A DNA stretch of 64,000 bases, taken from contig NZ_JACFYZ010000011.1 of NCBI RefSeq assembly GCF_015712065.1, positions 87,947 through 151,946 of the forward strand, written 5' to 3'. This DNA is from Ectopseudomonas chengduensis. GTDB taxonomy: Bacteria > Pseudomonadota > Gammaproteobacteria > Pseudomonadales > Pseudomonadaceae. The stretch's first letter is position 1. Each line of letters begins with the position of its first letter. A program made the translations under genes and the position numbers. Below the pieces are notes generated by a model. The model ran no database searches. It saw nothing but the letters and a program-made list of their open reading frames with translations, and had not been told where the DNA came from. Positions 46,003 through 54,400 of this stretch are shown here, piece by piece.

Positions 46003-46542
46003 ATGAGCCGTTATTCGAAAGGCGAAACATCAAAAGCCAAGCTAAAGGAAAAACAGGCCAAAACACAAAGCTTGCTTAACAAAATCATACTGCTTAGGAA
46101 AGCAGTTCGAGACAACCAAAGAATTCCGACATTAGACGTATTCAAAAGCAAGAGGGGAATCCCCTTCAAAGCTACGTTAGCGTGGGAGGACGGCACTCTA
46201 GAAGTATCATCCTGCTCATACAACACCTCACAAGAACCCTACAACAAAGAATATGCAGAACAACTTTCTGTAGCCCTAAAAGCATATAACGAATTGACCA
46301 CCGCCGCCGAGGCGCCCCCACCTCAAAAACGAACAACAAAGCGCTCACAGCAAGAGGAAATCACCATTTTAAAAAACCAAATCGACTACCTTACCAACAC
46401 AGTTGCTGAAATGTACCGCGCATATATTCAATTAACCTCAAGAGTAGACGAGCAAACGCGTCAAGATCTTAGATACCAGCAAGTTCTAAAGAGCCATACC
46501 CAAGCCCTTGATAGAGCGCACTTAACGCTGGTGAAACTATGA
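46003..46542 (+). CDS. Small coiled-coil protein inside the recombinase operon
   Basis: About 179 residues from ATG 46003, two bases after the previous stop. The first 45 residues are very basic (YSKGETSKAKLKEKQAKTQS). A short conserved-looking core (GIPFKATLAWEDGTLEVSSC) is followed by a predicted coiled coil (QEEITILKNQIDYLTNTVAE). No catalytic motif. Its stop overlaps the next ATG (ATGA). By position it may be a DNA-binding directionality or accessory factor, comparable to the small member of the published gamma-mobile-trio (GmtX); that link is a guess. Confidence 0.6.
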   Translation: MSRYSKGETSKAKLKEKQAKTQSLLNKIILLRKAVRDNQRIPTLDVFKSKRGIPFKATLAWEDGTLEVSSCSYNTSQEPYNKEYAEQLSVALKAYNELTTAAEAPPPQKRTTKRSQQEEITILKNQIDYLTNTVAEMYRAYIQLTSRVDEQTRQDLRYQQVLKSHTQALDRAHLTLVKL

Positions 46543-47822
46543 TACATACAGCGAAATCTCCCCGTCTTGATTTTCTTTTCAACCATGGTCATACCACCCC
46601 CCCACCACTACCCCTTATATTTGACTCAAAGGGCAATTTCTGCTGGGAGATCAACAACTACCTAACACAGTATAGTGGTGGGCCCAACAGCTACGGAGCG
46701 CGCCCGTCACCCAAGACCGTATTTAGTCGAGCAGAAACATTAAATGTCTTTCAAGGCTATCTTGAATCTAACAAGCTAACCATCTTCGACGCCACCGACG
46801 AAACATTGTACGACTTTGTCAGGCACAAACAAAAATTTGAAAATCCCAACTCCACCACTTTAAAAAGAATTGTTAGATACATACTACTCCTACTGGAACA
46901 CACCCAACAGGAAAACAAATTTGCAAAGCTCCTCACAACCGACCCTGGCGCTCATGAGTTTCAGATTAACGCCACAGAAGATTATTACAATTTCCAGAGG
47001 CGAAAAGTACGGTTCCTAACACACCCATGTATAGAAAACCTAAAAGACACACCAATAAAACCAATAAGCTTTATTCGTAACAACGAGCTAAGCGCGTGGC
47101 ACGATGCCATTCATGAATACACATCTAATCAGTACATAATTGATAGATGGTACGCGCTTTCCACCCTTCTGGAATTTACAGGATGCCGGATCGAAGAAGC
47201 GATAAATATCCCCGCGAGTTCAATCATTCACGCCTTCAAGAACAACGATCTCGTCAGAAACATTCCAGTTCTCAAAGGCAAGTACAAGGGATGCTTGCGG
47301 CAAATTTTGATTCCTCGACCTGAGCTACAAGAATTATACAAATTCGTATCGCTTACCCATAGCCTGCATCCACACAGCCTGCTTCATGACAGAATATTTG
47401 TTAGCGAAGACAGCGGCCTCCCAATGTCACGCACGACCTTCAACTCGTATTATCGAGTTGTTGCAAATTCATCCAAGCACAAGGATTTACTTCAAGAGGT
47501 TTCCTACCACAATTTCCGCCACCGCTATTTCACAATCCTGGTTGCGAAAAATATAAGCAAACTTTCGAAAAAGTCCAAGGTGAACATCTTGGATGTGGCA
47601 ATGGCAATTGTGCGTAAGGATTCACACCATGCTTCTAAGGACACCCTTTCGACCTACATTCACCTTACACAAGATCCAGAAATCCAAGAGATTCTTAAAG
47701 CAGAATCTAACGCTTCTGCGACCCTCACGGCAATAGAAAACCTTTTGAAGACAGACGACGGTAGATCATCCGAAGAGAAGCTGGCCGGAATAATGGTATT
47801 GATCAACGCCAAGTCTCCCTGA
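46539..47822 (+). CDS. Tyrosine recombinase/integrase, last gene of the operon
   Basis: 427 residues. The full catalytic set is seen: Arg in LEFTGCRIEEAINIP (about 215), beta-hairpin Lys in LKGKYKGCLRQILIP, HxxR in YHNFRHRYFTILV (about 324), and His plus nucleophile Tyr in DSHHASKDTLSTYIHL (Tyr about 372). The N-terminal SAM-like core-binding domain covers residues 65-190. It is a normal-sized integrase and probably the main strand-cleaving enzyme. ATGA overlap with the upstream gene shows a single four-gene operon. The silencer gene start lies 62 bp downstream. Confidence 0.87.
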   Translation: MIHTAKSPRLDFLFNHGHTTPPPLPLIFDSKGNFCWEINNYLTQYSGGPNSYGARPSPKTVFSRAETLNVFQGYLESNKLTIFDATDETLYDFVRHKQKFENPNSTTLKRIVRYILLLLEHTQQENKFAKLLTTDPGAHEFQINATEDYYNFQRRKVRFLTHPCIENLKDTPIKPISFIRNNELSAWHDAIHEYTSNQYIIDRWYALSTLLEFTGCRIEEAINIPASSIIHAFKNNDLVRNIPVLKGKYKGCLRQILIPRPELQELYKFVSLTHSLHPHSLLHDRIFVSEDSGLPMSRTTFNSYYRVVANSSKHKDLLQEVSYHNFRHRYFTILVAKNISKLSKKSKVNILDVAMAIVRKDSHHASKDTLSTYIHLTQDPEIQEILKAESNASATLTAIENLLKTDDGRSSEEKLAGIMVLINAKSP

Positions 47823-47884
47823 GATCTGCATTGCTTGGCGCCTGCGAATACAGTAAAAACTGATCTCTAAAAGTAAGAATAACT

Positions 47885-47894
47885 ATGTCTATTA
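47885..47894 (+). pseudogene. First codons of the split MvaT-like gene
   Basis: ATGTCTATTA: start codon, Ser, Ile and the first base of the next codon. The remainder resumes at 53744 after the inserted element and one target duplication. Joining the two gives ATG TCT ATT ATT GCC GAA TAC in frame. Confidence 0.85.
47887..47894. repeat. 8-bp target-site duplication, left copy (GTCTATTA)
   Basis: Identical to 53736-53743. Eight bases is the usual duplication size for ISL3-family insertions. Confidence 0.93.
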
Positions 47895-47920
47895 GGGTAT
47901 CCGGATTTTTTGGTTGATTG
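47895..47920 (+). repeat. Left terminal inverted repeat of the ISL3 element
   Basis: Starts GGGTATCCGGATTTTTTGG and pairs with 53710-53735 (22 of 26 bases). Confidence 0.9.
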
Positions 47921-48105
47921 GCTCATATCATGATGACGGAACCAACCATCAGCTCAGCGGATTACCTGGTTGATGACGACTCTTCTTCACGGCCCCTGCA
48001 AGTTTGCAGCAACGCCCAGGTTCGCATGCCGAGATACGCAGTGAGGCTTCGCGATCAACACACCATGCATTCACAATGTCACTGCAAGGTCCGGCATGTC
48101 TCTGC

Positions 48106-48540
48106 TCAGTCCTTACGGCCTGAGCTAGCCCTATACAGCTGTTGTTTGCTCTCCTCGCTGATCCCCGTCAGGATGCCGCAGGCATTGATCTCCCGACCCT
48201 CGTTGCAACTCGCCCTCAGTGAAACGAGTTGTTGCTCAAGCGCTTGCAGAGCAGTTATCTGCGACCGCACATGAGAGATGTGGTCATCGAGCATGGCGTT
48301 GACGGCGGTACAGGGCTGGCGAGGGTCGTCCTGATAGCTCTGTAGCTCGCGAATCTCTGTCAGTGACAGGTCCAGAATTCGGCAGCGGCGGATAAAGGCA
48401 AGCCACTCGCCATGCTTCTCGGTATAGACACGGTAACCATTCTCCTGCCGTTCTGGCGGCGGCAACAGGCCCTGCTGCTCATAGAAGCGGATCGTCTGCG
48501 TGTCGATACCCGCTATCTGGGCTAACTGACCAATGCGCAT
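48106..48540 (-). CDS. MerR-family metal regulator (CadR/PbrR-like)
   Basis: 144 residues: N-terminal winged helix MRIGQLAQIAGIDTQTIRFY and RQENGYRVYTEKHGEWLAFI, then a dimer helix. Cysteines at 77, 112 and 121 (QPCTAV; SCNEGREINACGILTG) match the metal ligands of CadR/PbrR regulators for Cd, Pb or Zn. It is divergent from the CDF gene and should act on the promoter between them. Confidence 0.88.
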   Translation of the reverse strand: MRIGQLAQIAGIDTQTIRFYEQQGLLPPPERQENGYRVYTEKHGEWLAFIRRCRILDLSLTEIRELQSYQDDPRQPCTAVNAMLDDHISHVRSQITALQALEQQLVSLRASCNEGREINACGILTGISEESKQQLYRASSGRKD

Positions 48541-48572
48541 CAGGCTTACTCCTCAACGGATCATCTGTCCCA

Positions 48573-48606
48573 TTGACCTTATAGTAGCTATATAGTTTTT
48601 AATACT
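48573..48606 (+). promoter_or_regulatory. MerR-type operator/promoter for the CDF gene
   Basis: TTGACC (-35) begins the site and the dyad ACCTTATAGTAGCTATATAG follows, with a TAATAC-like -10 at 48600-48605. The spacer of about 21 bp is longer than 17, as in MerR-activated promoters where metal-bound regulator untwists the DNA. The exact -10 is uncertain. Confidence 0.65.
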
Positions 48607-48638
48607 AGCAATCTATGTTGGTTAACTGGAGCCGTATC

Positions 48639-49535
48639 GTGAGTAAAGCCTGTGGTGGCCCATGTAGCTGCGATGCAACGCCTGCAGCGGATACCGATAT
48701 GCCGGTCTCCTCCGAAGCGTCAGGGGAATGGGTCAGCGTGTATGCTGTGCCGAAGATGGATTGTCCCTCAGAAGAACGGATGATCCGCTTGGCGCTGAAC
48801 GGCTTTGATGAGATTCGAACGCTGTCCTTCGACTTGTCGAACCGCCGATTGGAGGTCGTGCATGACGGCGAGGCTGAGCCCATTACCGCGAAACTGGCGA
48901 CCTTGGGGCTAGGCGCCTCTCTTCAGGAAACCGTCATTGCCGACCCAGAGACGATCAAGGCCGCTGAGAGCTCGGCAGTCTCTGCTACGCAGGAGTCAGG
49001 CACTCTGCGCGTGTTGCTCGGTATCAATGCGATCATGTTCGTGGTGGAAATGACTGCTGGCCTGATCGCCCAGTCTACCGGCCTGATCGCTGATTCCCTG
49101 GATATGTTTGCCGATGCAGCCGTCTATGGCCTGGCTCTCTATGCCGTAGGGCGCAGTGCGAAAATGCAGGTACGTGCCGCGCATCTGGCAGGGGTACTGC
49201 AACTGATTTTGGCTATCGGCGTACTCGTCGAGGTGGTGCGACGCTTTGTTTTCGGTAGTGAGCCTGAATCGCTGATGATGATGGCGATCGCCTTCGTCGC
49301 GTTGATCGCCAATACCGGTTGCCTGCTGTTGATATCCAAGCACCGCGAAGGCGGCGCGCATATGAAGGCAAGCTGGATATTCTCGGCCAATGATGTGGTG
49401 ATCAACATGGGCGTCATCGCCGCCGGTGCCTTGGTCGCCTGGACGGGGTCCAGCTACCCCGACCTGATTATCGGTACCATCGTGGGCCTGATCGTCCTCA
49501 ACGGCGCTCGGCGCATCCTGGCGCTCAAGGGGTGA
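48639..49535 (+). CDS. CDF metal transporter with Cys-rich N-terminal metal domain
   Basis: About 298 residues from GTG 48639 with GGAG upstream. The N-terminus has a CGGPCSC metal-binding cluster and an HMA-like fold (VPKMDCPSEERMIRLALNGF). The rest is a cation diffusion facilitator with about six helices; the metal-site segments are IADSLDMFADAAVYGLALYA in helix 2 and SANDVVINMGVI in helix 5. It should export Zn, Cd or a similar divalent metal. ISPpu12 carries a close homologue. Confidence 0.87.
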   Translation: MSKACGGPCSCDATPAADTDMPVSSEASGEWVSVYAVPKMDCPSEERMIRLALNGFDEIRTLSFDLSNRRLEVVHDGEAEPITAKLATLGLGASLQETVIADPETIKAAESSAVSATQESGTLRVLLGINAIMFVVEMTAGLIAQSTGLIADSLDMFADAAVYGLALYAVGRSAKMQVRAAHLAGVLQLILAIGVLVEVVRRFVFGSEPESLMMMAIAFVALIANTGCLLLISKHREGGAHMKASWIFSANDVVINMGVIAAGALVAWTGSSYPDLIIGTIVGLIVLNGARRILALKG

Positions 49536-49677
49536 GGCTGCACGGTACGCAGCTATCGATGCCTGGGACACTTGATCGAAGTGGCTGTACAAGCGCGCTA
49601 GGCCTGAACGACAGCATATAGCGCGAAGGCTCGGAGCCAGCAAGGTAGCGTATCTAGGAATCAACCAAGGAAGGAAG

Positions 49678-50439
49678 ATGATGGATAGTATCTGGCTGGT
49701 ACTCGGCCTGGCGCTGTTGCCCGCCTTAGGCAATTTTAGTGGTGGGCTCGCTGCGGAGGCCTCCCGAACTACCGGGCGCCGTCTCAATTACGCCCTTCAC
49801 GGCGCTGCCGGCCTCGTCATTGCGGTGGTGGCGGTTGAAATCATGCCGCGCGTGCTAGAGAACCTCTCAGCCTGGGTAATCGCCCTCGCTTTCGCGCTGG
49901 GCGGCATTGCTTACGTAGGTATCGAGAAGCTCGTTGAGAGTCTCCAGAAGCGACAAGGCCAGCAGGGAGAAGGCGGTCAGACGAGTGTCTGGATGATCTA
50001 TATCGCCGTATCCATCGACCTGTTCAGCGATGGCCTCCTGATCGGGGCGGGGTCGGCGGTCTCACCGTCGGTCGCGATAATCCTGGCGGCGGGTCAGGTT
50101 CTCGCCGATGTTCCTGAGGGCTTTGCGACGATCGCCACCATGAAAGATAAAGGAATCCCTCGTAGCAAGCGGATACTGCTCTCTGCTTCCTTCGCGATTC
50201 CTGTGCTCTCGGCAGCCGTCTTTGCTTACTTCGTACTCAGGAACCAGCCGGAGGCATTTAAGCTAGCGGCACTGACGTTCACGGCAGGCCTTCTCACGGT
50301 CGCTGCCATCGAAGATATGGTCTCCGAGGCTCACGAGAGCGGTGACGATACGCACATCTCACCGCTGGCTTTCATAGGCGGCTTCGTCCTGTTCGTTCTG
50401 GTATCAGCGGGCTTGGAAGGGGTGGTATCGCAAAGCTAA
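49678..50439 (+). CDS. ZIP-family metal transporter
   Basis: 253 residues from ATG 49678 after AAGGAAGGAAG. About seven helices. The metal-path helices carry VSIDLFSDGLLIGAGSAVSP and VLADVPEGFATIATM, the (D/N)xxxDG and xPEG motifs of ZIPs. ZIPs usually import metal; within a resistance element it might work in exchange or with the CDF exporter. Direction is not shown by sequence. Confidence 0.8.
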   Translation: MMDSIWLVLGLALLPALGNFSGGLAAEASRTTGRRLNYALHGAAGLVIAVVAVEIMPRVLENLSAWVIALAFALGGIAYVGIEKLVESLQKRQGQQGEGGQTSVWMIYIAVSIDLFSDGLLIGAGSAVSPSVAIILAAGQVLADVPEGFATIATMKDKGIPRSKRILLSASFAIPVLSAAVFAYFVLRNQPEAFKLAALTFTAGLLTVAAIEDMVSEAHESGDDTHISPLAFIGGFVLFVLVSAGLEGVVSQS

Positions 50440-50595
50440 CGTACTGCTCCCCAACACAGCCACTGTCGTGCTGGCCGAATACGAAGCAGCTCCCAGCTTA
50501 CGGCGCACCTAGTCGAGTCCAGAAACATTCACTTTGCCACCCTGGCCAGCCGGCCGAATGAATTGACGCAGCTTGATTAAGCGGAGCAAGAAAGC

Positions 50596-52173
50596 ATGAG
50601 CCACAGGGTTGATCCTGGATTCGGAGGCGAGAGAGCATTGGGTGATAAGTGCGCGCTACCCTCTAGCCTATACACGGGCGTGCGCTATAAGCCGCTTCTG
50701 ACAGGGGGGATGGCTCTACTTGCTGGAGGCGCCATGCCGCTTGCCTTTGCCCCTGTGGGCTGGGCATGGCTTGCGGTGATCGCTCTGGCAACATTTTTTG
50801 TCCTGACCGCGCAGTCTTCAAGGCGTCAGGCGCTGTGGTCGGCCTACCTCTTTGGCCTTGGCTACTTCGGCGTGGGTGTCTCCTGGGTCTTTATCAGCAT
50901 TAGCCAGTACGGCAATGGCCCCGTGGTGGCGGTGTTAGTCACGGCGGCCTTTGTCTCGCTGCTCGCCCTCTTTCCATGGGGCGTCGCGTACCTCGTGCGC
51001 TGCCTGCGCCCTGAGATGGATGCAATGGCACTCTGGCTAGGGCTACCTGCGGCATGGGTGTTGAGTGAATGGATGCGCACCTGGTTCTTGACCGGCTTTC
51101 CCTGGCTCTTCATTGGCTACAGCCAGACCGACACCACACTTGCCACTATCGCTCCCGTCTTTGGCGTGCTTGGCGTGAGTTTACTGGTGGCACTTCTCGC
51201 TGGCGGGCTTGCCTGGGTTGTCCAGGGGCCAAGCCTGCGCCGTGCTGCGGTAGTCGGTGCCGTGTTAGTCGCTACCCTCGCCGGCTTGCAACTGCTGGAT
51301 CGTGAATGGACGCAGCCAGCCGCTGACCCGATCGATGTCGTCCTCTTGCAAGGAAACATCGCGCAAGACAAGAAATGGGACCCGAGATACCGGGACATCA
51401 CACTTGAGCGCTATCAGGCGCTTACCGCGCAGCATCTCGGAGCCGATATCGTGATCTGGCCAGAAGCGGCAATCCCGATGTGGCATGACCAGGCCAAAGC
51501 ATATCTTGCTGAGCTTGAGGCGTTAGCCGATCAGGCAGGCACATCGTTAATGATTGGCGTCCCGGTACGCGAGGCGGAGGGCCGTACCTACAACGCCGTG
51601 GTAAGCCTCTCCGATCCCTCAGGCTTCTACTACAAACGCCACCTGGTGCCCTTCGGTGAATATGTTCCGTTTCGGGATCTTTTGGGGTCGGCCCTCGACG
51701 TGCTCGGGGCGCCCATGTCCGACTTCACACCGGGACGGGAAGCGCACGTCCTGAATGCAGCAGGGGTGCCCGTAGGGGCACTCATCTGCTACGAGGCGGT
51801 CTTTGGTGCCGAAGTCACTGAGCTTCTGCCCGAAGCGCAGTTACTGGTGAATGTCAGCAACGATGCCTGGTTCGGCAGCTCGCTCGGCCCCCTCCAGCAT
51901 TTCCAGATGGCACGCATGCGTGCCATCGAAACCGGACGTGACCTTCTTCGAGCCACGAACACCGGTATCACAGCAGCCATCAATCATGAGGGCAAAGTGC
52001 TCAAGCGTGCTCCGCAGTTCGAAGTGGCCACCCTCAGCGCCGAAGTGACACCGCGAACTGGCGCGCCCCCTTATGTGCGCTGGCGGGATTGGCCTGTCCT
52101 TGGCCTGACCGCACTCGGACTCGGCCTGCTCCTGCTCCGTCGAATTCGTCGGCATCATCGGTTGGGTACATGA
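50596..52173 (+). CDS. lnt: Apolipoprotein N-acyltransferase (element-borne copy)
   Basis: About 525 residues; ATG 50596 has a GGAG site, though about 30 N-terminal residues before the first helix are unusual. Several helices precede a nitrilase domain with the Glu-Lys-Cys triad in VIWPEAAIPMW, YKRHLVPFGEYVPF and ALICYEAVFGAEV. Lnt adds the third acyl chain to lipoproteins. As a second copy on a mobile element next to lspA, it may serve a lipoprotein needed for metal tolerance, or substitute under metal stress. Confidence 0.9.
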   Translation: MSHRVDPGFGGERALGDKCALPSSLYTGVRYKPLLTGGMALLAGGAMPLAFAPVGWAWLAVIALATFFVLTAQSSRRQALWSAYLFGLGYFGVGVSWVFISISQYGNGPVVAVLVTAAFVSLLALFPWGVAYLVRCLRPEMDAMALWLGLPAAWVLSEWMRTWFLTGFPWLFIGYSQTDTTLATIAPVFGVLGVSLLVALLAGGLAWVVQGPSLRRAAVVGAVLVATLAGLQLLDREWTQPAADPIDVVLLQGNIAQDKKWDPRYRDITLERYQALTAQHLGADIVIWPEAAIPMWHDQAKAYLAELEALADQAGTSLMIGVPVREAEGRTYNAVVSLSDPSGFYYKRHLVPFGEYVPFRDLLGSALDVLGAPMSDFTPGREAHVLNAAGVPVGALICYEAVFGAEVTELLPEAQLLVNVSNDAWFGSSLGPLQHFQMARMRAIETGRDLLRATNTGITAAINHEGKVLKRAPQFEVATLSAEVTPRTGAPPYVRWRDWPVLGLTALGLGLLLLRRIRRHHRLGT

Positions 52174-52226
52174 CGCTTGTTATTTAGCAGCGAGCAAATT
52201 CTAGATTGGGTCAGGAGGAAGGGGAT

Positions 52227-52748
52227 ATGTCTACTTATGGCAGTCGGCTCGCAGAGAAAGCCCACGAGCCGGGAAAGGCGATGCGCTGGCTGTGGCTCTC
52301 GCTCCTGTTACTGTTTGTCGATCAGGCGAGCAAGTACCTTGCCAGCACCATGCTAGCGCATGGTGAAAGCGTGCCTGCCGCACCCTTCTTCAATTGGGTC
52401 CACCGCCACAATACGGGGGCGGCCTTCAGCTTTCTCGCGGATGTCGGCGGTTGGCAGCAGCCGCTTTTCATCGGACTGGCCCTGGTTATCTCGATATTAC
52501 TGGTGTACTGGCTTTGGCGTTCACCACGCGTACTGAGTTATCGGCTCGCCCTCAGTGCGATCCTCGGCGGCGCGTTGGGCAATGTCGCAGATCGCTTGCG
52601 GTTAGGCTACGTAGAGGATTTTCTCGATTTTCACTATGCCCAGTGGCACTGGCCATCGTTCAACCTAGCGGACGTATGGATCTTCCTCGGTGTCGCCCTC
52701 TTTATTTGGGCGGAAATACGACATCAACCAGGCAGCCGCCGCCGCTGA
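52227..52748 (+). CDS. lspA: Prolipoprotein signal peptidase LspA (element-borne copy)
   Basis: About 173 residues from ATG 52227, chosen for the AGGAGG site eight bases upstream. Four helices. The catalytic aspartates lie in LGNVADRLRLGYVEDF and FNLADVWIFLGV; the N-terminal block FVDQASKYLAS is also conserved. ISPpu12 and pbr lead-resistance loci are known to carry lspA genes. It should be active and redundant with the core lspA. Confidence 0.93.
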   Translation: MSTYGSRLAEKAHEPGKAMRWLWLSLLLLFVDQASKYLASTMLAHGESVPAAPFFNWVHRHNTGAAFSFLADVGGWQQPLFIGLALVISILLVYWLWRSPRVLSYRLALSAILGGALGNVADRLRLGYVEDFLDFHYAQWHWPSFNLADVWIFLGVALFIWAEIRHQPGSRRR

Positions 52749-52879
52749 ATCGCCTAGCGTCTTCGCTATCGCATGCTTGACTTCCGGAATAGGCGCGTCC
52801 TGGGCCTTGATAAGGCGGCACGCCTTCATGAGCCAGCTGTACGTTCCTGATGCACGACTGCTGCCAAGGGCTCTGCTGC

Positions 52880-53686
52880 ATCCTAACCAATCTGGAAGAG
52901 CGCACCCTGCTGGACCTGCTACCCGGTCGTCAGCAAGAGAGGGTGACAAGACGCCTCATGAGCATGGCCAACCGCCACCAGGTCGAGATCGTCAGCATGG
53001 ACATGTGGAAGCCCTACCGCCGCGCCTTCCAGACGGTGCTGCCACAGGCCCGTATCGTGGTCGATAAGTTCCACGTCGTGCGCATGGCCAACGAGGCCTT
53101 AGAGAAGATCCGCAAAGGCCTAAGGAAGGAGTTGAAGCCCAATCAGCGCCGGACCCTCAAAGGTGACCGGAAAATCCTGCTGAAGCGCGCTCACGACGTT
53201 TCAGACCGCGAACGGCTCATCATGGAGACCTGGACAGGAGCATTCCCCCCAGCTCTTGGCGGCTTACGAGCACAAGGAGCGCTTCTACCATATCTGGGAC
53301 TGTACCAATCGGCGTGGTGCCGAACAGGCTCTCGCCACCTGGATTGACAACATCCCTCAGGGGCAGAAGGAGGTTTGGAAGGATCTCGTCAGCGCCGTCA
53401 GTGGCTGGCGTGAAGAGATGCTGACCTACTTTGAGACCGACATCCCGATCACCAACGCTTTCACGTAGTCGATAAACCGCCTAGCCAAGGACAAAAACCG
53501 TGATGGCCGGGGCTATTCGTTCGAGGTAATGCGAGCCCGGATGCTCTATACCACCAAGCACAAGAAGAAGGCGCCACAAGTCAAGGAATCCCCGTTTCTG
53601 GGCAGAGCCACCATGACCTACAACATGGGACTCCCCGAGCCTGAGAAGAACTTCGGTGTCGATCTATCAACCTTCTGGAAGGACTA
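52880..53686 (+). pseudogene. ISL3-family transposase remnant
   Basis: Homology begins at LEERTLLDLLPGRQQERVTR, so the N-terminal third with the zinc-binding region and first catalytic Asp is gone. The second block is intact (VSMDMWKPYRRAFQTVLPQA, then IVVDKFHVVRMANEALEKI). Near 53245 a C-run causes a frameshift; the frame resumes as LAAYEHKERFYHIWDCTNRR. A TAG at 53467-53469 interrupts TNAFT-SINRLAKDKNRDG, and the tail ends at STFWKD. At least three lesions, so no active enzyme. Confidence 0.88.
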
Positions 53687-53709
53687 AGGGTTGGATGGGG
53701 CTGGAAGGC

Positions 53710-53735
53710 CCATCAACCACTTAATCCGGATACCC
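53710..53735 (-). repeat. Right terminal inverted repeat of the ISL3 element
   Basis: Ends AATCCGGATACCC; complement of the left repeat except for four positions. Confidence 0.9.
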
Positions 53736-53743
53736 GTCTATTA
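53736..53743. repeat. 8-bp target-site duplication, right copy (GTCTATTA)
   Basis: Identical to 47887-47894. Confidence 0.93.
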
Positions 53744-54090
53744 TTGCCGAATACAAAGCCCTCGAAGCCCAAATCGCCGAGCAAACCGCTCGCCTCGAAG
53801 CCCTCAAAAACGACGGAAAACTGAAAGAAGAAATCGAGTTTGAAAACAAACTCCGCAGCCTGCTCGCCGAATACAACTACTCCCTGCGGAACGTGATCGC
53901 CCTGCTTGATCCCAGCGCTGGTAAGACCGCTGCTGTCCCTGCGAAAGGTGCTCGTCGCGAGCGAGCTATCAAGGTCTACAAAAATCCGAACACTAGTGAA
54001 GTGGTAGAAACCAAGGGTGGCAACCACAAGGTACTGAAAGCGTGGAAGGCTGAGTATGGTGCGGAGGCAGTTGATACCTGGCTGCAATAA
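53736..54090 (+). pseudogene. MvaT/MvaU (H-NS-family) silencer, 5' end cut off by the ISL3 element
   Basis: The frame from 53737 reads SIIAEYKALEAQIAEQTARL, then a coiled coil with EEIEFENKLRSLLAEYNYSL, and the C-terminal DNA-binding domain with KVYKNPNTSEVVETKGGNHK and ending VDTWLQ. This is the MvaT plan (dimer/oligomer coiled coil, then an AT-hook-like domain). With the three codons at 47885 the original protein was about 118 residues. A GTG at 53893 could start only the DNA-binding part. Island-borne MvaT proteins (such as Pmr of pCAR1) silence AT-rich foreign DNA, so loss here might derepress the recombinase operon. Confidence 0.88.
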
Positions 54091-54147
54091 GCTTGTTTCG
54101 AGTTGATCACAGGATCGCGTAAGCGGCCCTTTTGGTTTGGGCGACAC

Positions 54148-54369
54148 ATGGATTCAAGAGCGGTTTCTGTGGTCGACAGCCACTCGCTCGAATAGGTGAT
54201 GCACGGCCTGTTTCCCAAACGCGTGCTGGACACCATGACCGACAACGAAGAGATGTCGCTGGAAGTGCTGGATGACGAGACCAAGAGCCGGGCGTTTGCG
54301 TGGTTGATGTTGAAGATGCTGACGGCGGCTGGAAGTTTGGGGCAAGGTAACAGCGGCGCTGCTGTCTGA
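54148..54369 (+). pseudogene. Broken small gene with in-frame TAG, unrecognised
   Basis: An open frame from ATG 54148 (MDSRAVSVVDSHSLE) meets TAG at 54193 and then continues VMHGLFPKRVLDTMTDNEEM and LDDETKSRAFAWLMLKMLTA to a TGA at 54367. Both sides look protein-like, so one nonsense change (for example from CAG) is likely, or the real start is the GTG/ATG at 54196-54199. I do not recognise the family. Confidence 0.35.
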
Positions 54370-54400
54370 CCTTCTTGAGCGCTGGTATTACTTGCTCTGG

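Larger units (their letters stand above)
47895..53735. mobile_element. ISL3-family (ISPpu12-like) element carrying metal-transport and lipoprotein genes
   Basis: The 5,841-bp element is bounded by 26-bp imperfect inverted repeats (22 of 26 match, starting GGGTATCCGGATT) and perfect 8-bp duplications. Contents: merR (-), CDF transporter, ZIP transporter, lnt, lspA and the remains of an ISL3 transposase. ISPpu12 is known to carry tnpA, lspA, a CDF gene and a MerR gene; this copy has gained ZIP and lnt by comparison. The transposase is broken, so movement would need a helper in trans. Confidence 0.9.

Noticed and set aside
42398..47822. Classical recombinase-in-trio (RIT) element
   Set aside because: Sizes and number of genes do not match: four genes including a small non-recombinase and a 620-residue integrase.
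52665..52949. Minus-strand open frame overlapping the lspA end
   Set aside because: Somewhat protein-like but overlaps lspA and the transposase remains; no start signal or family.
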